A stretch of 7,813 nt of DNA. Origin: an uncultured Eubacteriales bacterium (GTDB lineage: Bacteria; Bacillota; Clostridia; Oscillospirales; CAG-272). Positions 4,824 to 7,813 of the stretch are shown here, one piece after another (position 1 is the stretch's first letter; each line of letters starts with the position of its first letter). The stretch lies in the NCBI GenBank assembly GCA_949286815.1, contig CASEEB010000306.1, positions 1 to 7,813 of the forward strand. The letters are read 5' to 3'. The notes under the pieces were generated by a model. The model made no database searches. It had not been told where the DNA came from and saw nothing but the letters and a program-made list of their open reading frames with translations. Position numbers and translations under genes: made by a program.

Positions 4824-5456
4824 ATGCTCGGAAAGATCTTCGGTATAATTTGCATAGTGTCGGTTTTTTTCGGAATTGCGTGCGGAAATACGGAACAGTT
4901 GGGGAGCGCGGTAATAGACGGGGCTTCAAATGCCGTAACACTTACTTTGGCTCTTTTGGGAATGATGTGTCTTTGGAGCGGGATACTTAATGTGTTAAAA
5001 GAAGCGGGAGCAATAAAAAGGCTTACGGGACTCATGAAACCGGTATTGAAATTTTTCTTTCCGGATGCTTATAAGAGCGGGGAGGGAAGTGAAGAAATCG
5101 CCGCAAATGTGGCGGCGAACCTGCTTGGCGTGGGAAACGCAGCCACACCGCTCGCGCTGAGCGCGATGAAAAAACTGCAGTCACAGAATCCAACGCCCGA
5201 GATTGCGAGCCGCGACATGATTACTCTTGCGGTGTTGAATACCTCTTCCGTATCCCTGATTCCTTCCACCGTGATAACGCTTTTACGCTCCTCAGGGTCC
5301 GAAAATCCTTTCGATATTATCATACCTATATGGATTACGTCGTTTACCTGCGCGGTTCTGGCATTGCTTCTGTGCAGGGCTTTCGGCTCCGCGGCGCGCG
5401 TGAGGACTGATAGGTCAAAGCATAAAAAGTCTTTTAGAACACAGGCACAGCAATAA
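4824..5456 (+). CDS. spmA: Spore maturation protein A
   Basis: A 210-residue integral membrane protein of the SpmA family (Gate/nucleoside-recognition-like domain). With SpmB it is required in Bacillus and Clostridium perfringens for full dehydration of the spore core and hence heat resistance; the transported species, if any, is unknown. Hydrophobic helices are visible at about 3-21, 36-57, 97-115 and 164-186, with further hydrophobic stretches around 132-154. The family block NLLGVGNAATPLALSAMKKL (99-118) and SSVSLIPSTVI (141-151) are clear. The C-terminal tail (about 188-210) is basic and polar. Start choice: ATG at 4824 follows GGGGGAGAGG closely. An in-frame ATG at 4785 would add 13 residues with no ribosome site and no family support. 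spmB follows after 62 nt. Confidence 0.93.
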   Translation: MLGKIFGIICIVSVFFGIACGNTEQLGSAVIDGASNAVTLTLALLGMMCLWSGILNVLKEAGAIKRLTGLMKPVLKFFFPDAYKSGEGSEEIAANVAANLLGVGNAATPLALSAMKKLQSQNPTPEIASRDMITLAVLNTSSVSLIPSTVITLLRSSGSENPFDIIIPIWITSFTCAVLALLLCRAFGSAARVRTDRSKHKKSFRTQAQQ

Positions 5457-5518
5457 TAGACTTATGGTCAGCGAAAATGTGTAATGTTAAATAATATGGG
5501 AAAAACGGCTGTTCTGAG

Positions 5519-6049
5519 ATGAAAATACTTGAATACATAGCATCAATGGCGGTGCCTGCGGTTGTATTATTGGCGGGAGTCGTTATGCTTTTCGGAGGGA
5601 AAAATTATTTTGAGAGCTTTATAAAAGGAGCAAAGGAGGGATTTTCTACAGCAGTAGGGCTTTTGCCGACATTGGTGGCGCTTCTGGCTGCCATATCAAT
5701 GCTGAGGGCGTCCGGCGCCATTGAATTTATCTCGTCGGTTTTGAAAGAGCCGCTTTCCTCTCTCGGTATACCGTCTGAGATAATACCTTTGCTGCTTACA
5801 AGGCCTTTTTCCGGAAGCGCGTCTTCGGTGCTGTTTTCGGATTTGCTCGGCGACATAGGTCCTGACAGCTTCGCGTCTTTGTGCGCGGCGGTCATAATGG
5901 GCAGTTCGGACACGGTGGTTTATATAATTTCGGTATATTTTTCCTCGGTGAATATAAAAAAGACCCGGTATGCTTTTCCCCTTGCTTTTATTGTAATGGT
6001 ATTCTGTATATTTTTTTCCTGTTTTATATGCAGAATATGGTTTAAATAA
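5519..6049 (+). CDS. spmB: Spore maturation protein B
   Basis: A 176-residue membrane protein, close to the 178 residues of B. subtilis SpmB, and the partner of SpmA in spore-core dehydration. Hydrophobic helices lie at about 8-26, 46-64, 85-97, 119-140 and 151-171. Conserved signatures are FESFIKGAKEGF (31-42), RPFSGSASSVL (95-105) and GPDSFASLCAAVIMGSSDTV (114-133) with YFSSVNIKKTRYA (140-152). The start matches the family N-terminus, but the ribosome site is poor; only short G-rich traces (GGGA about 20 nt away, GAG next to the ATG) are seen. This and the 62-nt gap after spmA suggest weaker or separately controlled translation. No strong terminator follows; an imperfect G/C palindrome near 6083-6108 precedes the repeat at 6115. 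Confidence 0.94.
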   Translation: MKILEYIASMAVPAVVLLAGVVMLFGGKNYFESFIKGAKEGFSTAVGLLPTLVALLAAISMLRASGAIEFISSVLKEPLSSLGIPSEIIPLLLTRPFSGSASSVLFSDLLGDIGPDSFASLCAAVIMGSSDTVVYIISVYFSSVNIKKTRYAFPLAFIVMVFCIFFSCFICRIWFK

Positions 6050-6114
6050 GCATTTTTGGGATAAAATATAACTAAATTGAGATGTCCCCCTTCTCTTAGG
6101 CGGGCACCACTTGA

Positions 6115-6183
6115 TTTTTTCGGTGGGGAGGATACAATCTCCCGCTGAAAACGTTGAATGACGGGGCTCTGCCCCTTATTGAA
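6115..6183 (+). repeat. Dispersed repeat, copy 2, between spmB and the small membrane-protein gene
   Basis: Partner of 1-64 in the same orientation. It is more regular than copy 1: GGGGC-TCT-GCCCC gives a 5-bp hairpin (6162-6174), and ATACAATCTCCCGCTGAAAA is intact. An imperfect G/C palindrome, GTCCCC...GGGCAC (about 6084-6107), sits immediately to its left and may belong to the element; it cannot be compared with copy 1 because the window starts there. An ATG at 6158 lies inside the repeat and runs in frame into the next gene, but it is not a credible start. Confidence 0.6.
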
Positions 6184-6208
6184 AAAAAAGAAATCGGGAG
6201 GCGGTACT

Positions 6209-6478
6209 TTGCTTAAAGGGGCGCAAAAGAAAATGATAGTGGTTAAGACCGCGGAGAGCAACGTGTTTGAGGAAGCGTATTTCGTCGTTCGGCGGGACGC
6301 GGAGAACTCGCACATGGACATGCTTGCGGAAGCTAATAAAATAATTGAAAATTGTACCGGAGGCAGACGCAAAAAGGAAAAGACCAAATTAATGCCGAAG
6401 TTCAGGGACTGGGTGTTTTTTGCGGGCGGGGCGGGCTTCGGAGGCGGGATAGCGGCCTTGCTTTTTCTGATTTTTTAA
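6209..6478 (+). CDS. Small C-terminally anchored membrane protein of unknown function
   Basis: An 89-residue protein that I do not recognise with certainty. It has a compact soluble part with KMIVVKTAESNVFEEAYFVV (8-27) and DMLAEANKII (36-45). A basic linker RRKKEKTK (51-58) follows, then one hydrophobic segment at the very C-terminus (about 68-89, Gly-rich, ending LLFLIF). The layout suggests a cytoplasmic domain anchored by its tail. Start choice: TTG at 6209 has GGAGG exactly 7 nt upstream. ATG at 6233 (81 residues, beginning MIVVKTAES) is the alternative, with a less well spaced AAAGGGG. An in-frame ATG at 6158 lies in the repeat and lacks a ribosome site. It follows spmB in the same direction by 160 nt, with the repeat between. 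A role with spmAB is possible but unproven. Confidence 0.75.
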   Translation: MLKGAQKKMIVVKTAESNVFEEAYFVVRRDAENSHMDMLAEANKIIENCTGGRRKKEKTKLMPKFRDWVFFAGGAGFGGGIAALLFLIF

Positions 6479-6480
6479 AT

Positions 6481-6517
6481 CCGATGACAGAGGACAGGCA
6501 TTATTTTTGTCCTCCGG
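6481..6517 (+). terminator. Probable weak terminator after the small membrane-protein gene
   Basis: A perfect 7-bp stem GAGGACA/TGTCCTC (6490-6496 with 6508-6514, 11-nt loop) can be extended by CCG/CGG (6481-6483 with 6515-6517) across a 6-nt bulge. It starts just after the stop codon. The following tract (TTTCTCAGACTTTATT) is only moderately T-rich, so termination may be partial. Confidence 0.45.
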
Positions 6518-6609
6518 TTTCTCAGACTTTATTATATAAAAATTCCGTGACATAATCGTATACGGTGTTCGCAAATTCATATACGCGGTAAGTTTGACAT
6601 TTATCGCTA

Positions 6610-6638
6610 TTGACAAAACCGTAAAAATGGTGTATAAT
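6610..6638 (+). promoter_or_regulatory. Consensus sigma-A promoter of the RNase J gene
   Basis: TTGACA (6610-6615), a 17-nt spacer and TATAAT (6633-6638) match consensus at all twelve positions. A second TTGACA lies 16 bp upstream (6594-6599) with no -10 at the right distance. Predicted start near 6645. The next convincing gene is RNase J at 7046, so the leader would be about 400 nt. Confidence 0.88.
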
Positions 6639-7045
6639 ATTTCCAAGATAAATTAAGATCGAAACAAACAGGTATGTCTCAGTATTGCATCGAGTATCGG
6701 TATTTCTCAGATTTTCGCAAATTTTTCAAGTTTGCTTCATGTTTATGTCGGTGCAGTACCGTTTTTTCGCGCGTCGGTTGATCTGTAAACAGGATTTGAC
6801 AATGCGTCCCGAGATGTCTCTGCGGAACGAAGGCGGAGTTCTCGGGGGGCTTTGTTCGGCTTTGCCGCCGCAAGCGTGTTTACATATTTCATTTTTATAT
6901 TTCGGGGGTAATCGCATTGCGAGAGCGGTTCTGCGGTGCCTTGGTTTTTATCTGACGGATATGCAGCTGTCAGGTCTGATGAAAGCGCGGAAAAATTCCA
7001 TATCTGTAATATAATAATAATAATAACGGAGAGGAAGGAAAATTA
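6639..7045 (+). other. Long leader of the RNase J gene with no convincing gene
   Basis: About 400 nt separate the perfect promoter from the RNase J start. Frames open here but none is convincing. One frame runs without stops from 6685 to 7014; its best internal start is ATG 6802 (AGGA 7 nt upstream, 70 codons), with unusual codon choice, many Cys and Arg and no recognisable family. A second frame is open from about 6655 to 6911 apart from one TAA at 6786. It would encode a hydrophobic stretch ALFGFAAASVFTYFIFIF but has no ATG. Possible stems include GGCGG/CCGCC (6832-6836 with 6865-6869). The region could be a structured 5' untranslated region, a small gene or a decayed gene. The ATA simple repeat (7011-7026) sits at its end. 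Confidence 0.45.
7011..7026 (+). repeat. ATA trinucleotide simple repeat before the RNase J ribosome site
   Basis: Five ATA units plus one A lie directly upstream of CGGAGAGGAAGG, the RNase J ribosome site. Such tracts can change length by slippage. Here that would alter the leader next to the ribosome site, not the reading frame. Confidence 0.7.
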
Positions 7046-7813
7046 ATGACAAAAAACAGTTACGGCAGTCTTGAAACCGGAACGGAAAACGAGCAGAAAT
7101 TGCGTATGACAGGACAGACGGGAAATGATGAAGGCGTTAAGGGCGTAAAGAAAGAGACTTCCCGAAAGGTTGTCCGGAAAAACAATCGGAACACAAACAG
7201 AAAACCGGTGGGGATAAGAAAAAAAGTCGCCGATCCCCGGAATATTCCGCTTCCGGAAGAGGACACGGTGAAAATTGACACGACGCGAAAAGGGCAGACG
7301 GCAAACAAATCCGCAAAAGCCGGAAAAAACGCCAAAGCAGTGCCGGCGGAAAAGGTGAAAAATCCGGATGTAAATAAGCGTGAGGCGAAAAGGTCTCAGC
7401 GATCTGAAAATTCCGGTAAAAGATCAAAGCCCGGTGATTCACGGCAAAAATTGAGTATCGCGGAGCAAATTGAGTCCCCGGGAGAGAATATTAATATTAC
7501 TCCGGGGAAGCCGGAAAAGAATCCTAAAACGATACGCTCGTCGGGTAAGGAGCCCGGTGCCGATTCCGAAAGCGGAGCAAAGACAAATTCAAAAATCAGA
7601 ATAATACCGCTCGGAGGCCTGAATGAAGTCGGAAAAAACATGACGGTCGTCGAGTTTGAAAACGATATTATAGTAATCGACTGCGGACTCGGATTTCCGG
7701 ATGAGGATATGCCCGGTGTTGACCTTGTCATTCCGGACATTACTTACCTTGAGGCCAATGTTGACCGTATCAGGGGAATAGTGCTTACACACGGGCATGA
7801 GGACCATATAGGG
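7046..7813 (+). CDS. rnj: Ribonuclease J with long basic N-terminal extension (5' part; continues past the window)
   Basis: RNase J is a metallo-beta-lactamase/beta-CASP ribonuclease with 5'-to-3' exonuclease and endonuclease activity, central to mRNA decay and rRNA maturation in Bacillota. The window holds its first 256 residues. The catalytic fold begins at about 183 with IRIIPLGGLNEVGKNM (184-199), then IDCGLGFPDEDMPGVDLVIPD (211-231) and the metal-binding THGHEDH (248-254). All three are typical of RNase J1. Before this stand about 182 residues of low-complexity, Lys/Arg/Asn/Gly-rich sequence with no hydrophobic segment, likely disordered and RNA- or protein-binding; B. subtilis RNase J1 has only a few residues there. 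The start is supported by GAGGAAGG 7 nt upstream, and the frame stays open without a stop to the window end. It has its own promoter at 6610-6638. The beta-CASP and C-terminal domains cannot be assessed. Confidence 0.92.
   Translation, partial: MTKNSYGSLETGTENEQKLRMTGQTGNDEGVKGVKKETSRKVVRKNNRNTNRKPVGIRKKVADPRNIPLPEEDTVKIDTTRKGQTANKSAKAGKNAKAVPAEKVKNPDVNKREAKRSQRSENSGKRSKPGDSRQKLSIAEQIESPGENINITPGKPEKNPKTIRSSGKEPGADSESGAKTNSKIRIIPLGGLNEVGKNMTVVEFENDIIVIDCGLGFPDEDMPGVDLVIPDITYLEANVDRIRGIVLTHGHEDHIG

Noticed and set aside
6158..6208. ATG 6158 as the start of the small membrane-protein gene
   Set aside because: It lies inside the dispersed repeat without a ribosome site, whereas TTG 6209 has GGAGG 7 nt upstream.
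6685..7014. 109-codon plus-strand frame before RNase J
   Set aside because: It opens at a TTG without a ribosome site, with codon choice and Cys content unlike the neighbours and no known family; kept only as a note on the leader.

Overview
The window looks like chromosomal DNA of a spore-forming or spore-former-related Clostridia species (Bacillota). This rests on protein resemblance: WalJ/YycJ-RlmH, a Clostridia-type AbrB regulator with a C-terminal Cys4 motif, the SpmA/SpmB pair and an RNase J. Strong AGGAGG-type ribosome sites and sigma-A promoters matching consensus exactly fit the same picture. The species cannot be named from what is visible; the style resembles uncultured Oscillospiraceae-like gut Clostridia, which is an inference.

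Layout: two divergent blocks. The left block (422-4509) is all on the minus strand. In transcription order it holds an AbrB-family regulator, a galactokinase-family GHMP kinase, a small three-pass membrane protein, the metallo-beta-lactamase-fold protein WalJ/YycJ and the 23S rRNA methyltransferase RlmH. A strong bidirectional terminator follows at 204-239. The regulator has its own perfect promoter and terminator. The kinase has its own good promoter, and transcription may continue from it through rlmH. The right block (4824-7813) is all on the plus strand: spmA, spmB, a small tail-anchored-type protein of unknown function, then RNase J, which runs off the end of the window. RNase J has its own perfect promoter followed by a leader of about 400 nt.

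Non-coding structure: a cluster of imperfect hairpin repeats (2425-2646) fills the space after the kinase gene and appears to supply its last codons. A second repeat type, about 65-70 bp, is present twice in the same orientation (1-64 and 6115-6183). The second copy lies directly in front of the small membrane-protein gene. Several palindromes and short direct repeats surround the kinase promoter. A plus-strand-type terminator sits oddly in the leader of the minus-strand membrane-protein gene.

How the genes work together: spmAB acts in spore-core dehydration, and the divergent AbrB-type protein could be a transition-state regulator of sporulation. RlmH, RNase J and WalJ are core functions (ribosome modification, RNA decay, cell-wall and genome coordination). 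I see no convincing undescribed defence, mobile or biosynthetic system. The most unusual points are the hairpin repeats running into the kinase gene, the kinase's altered sugar-binding motif and the long basic N-terminal extension of RNase J.
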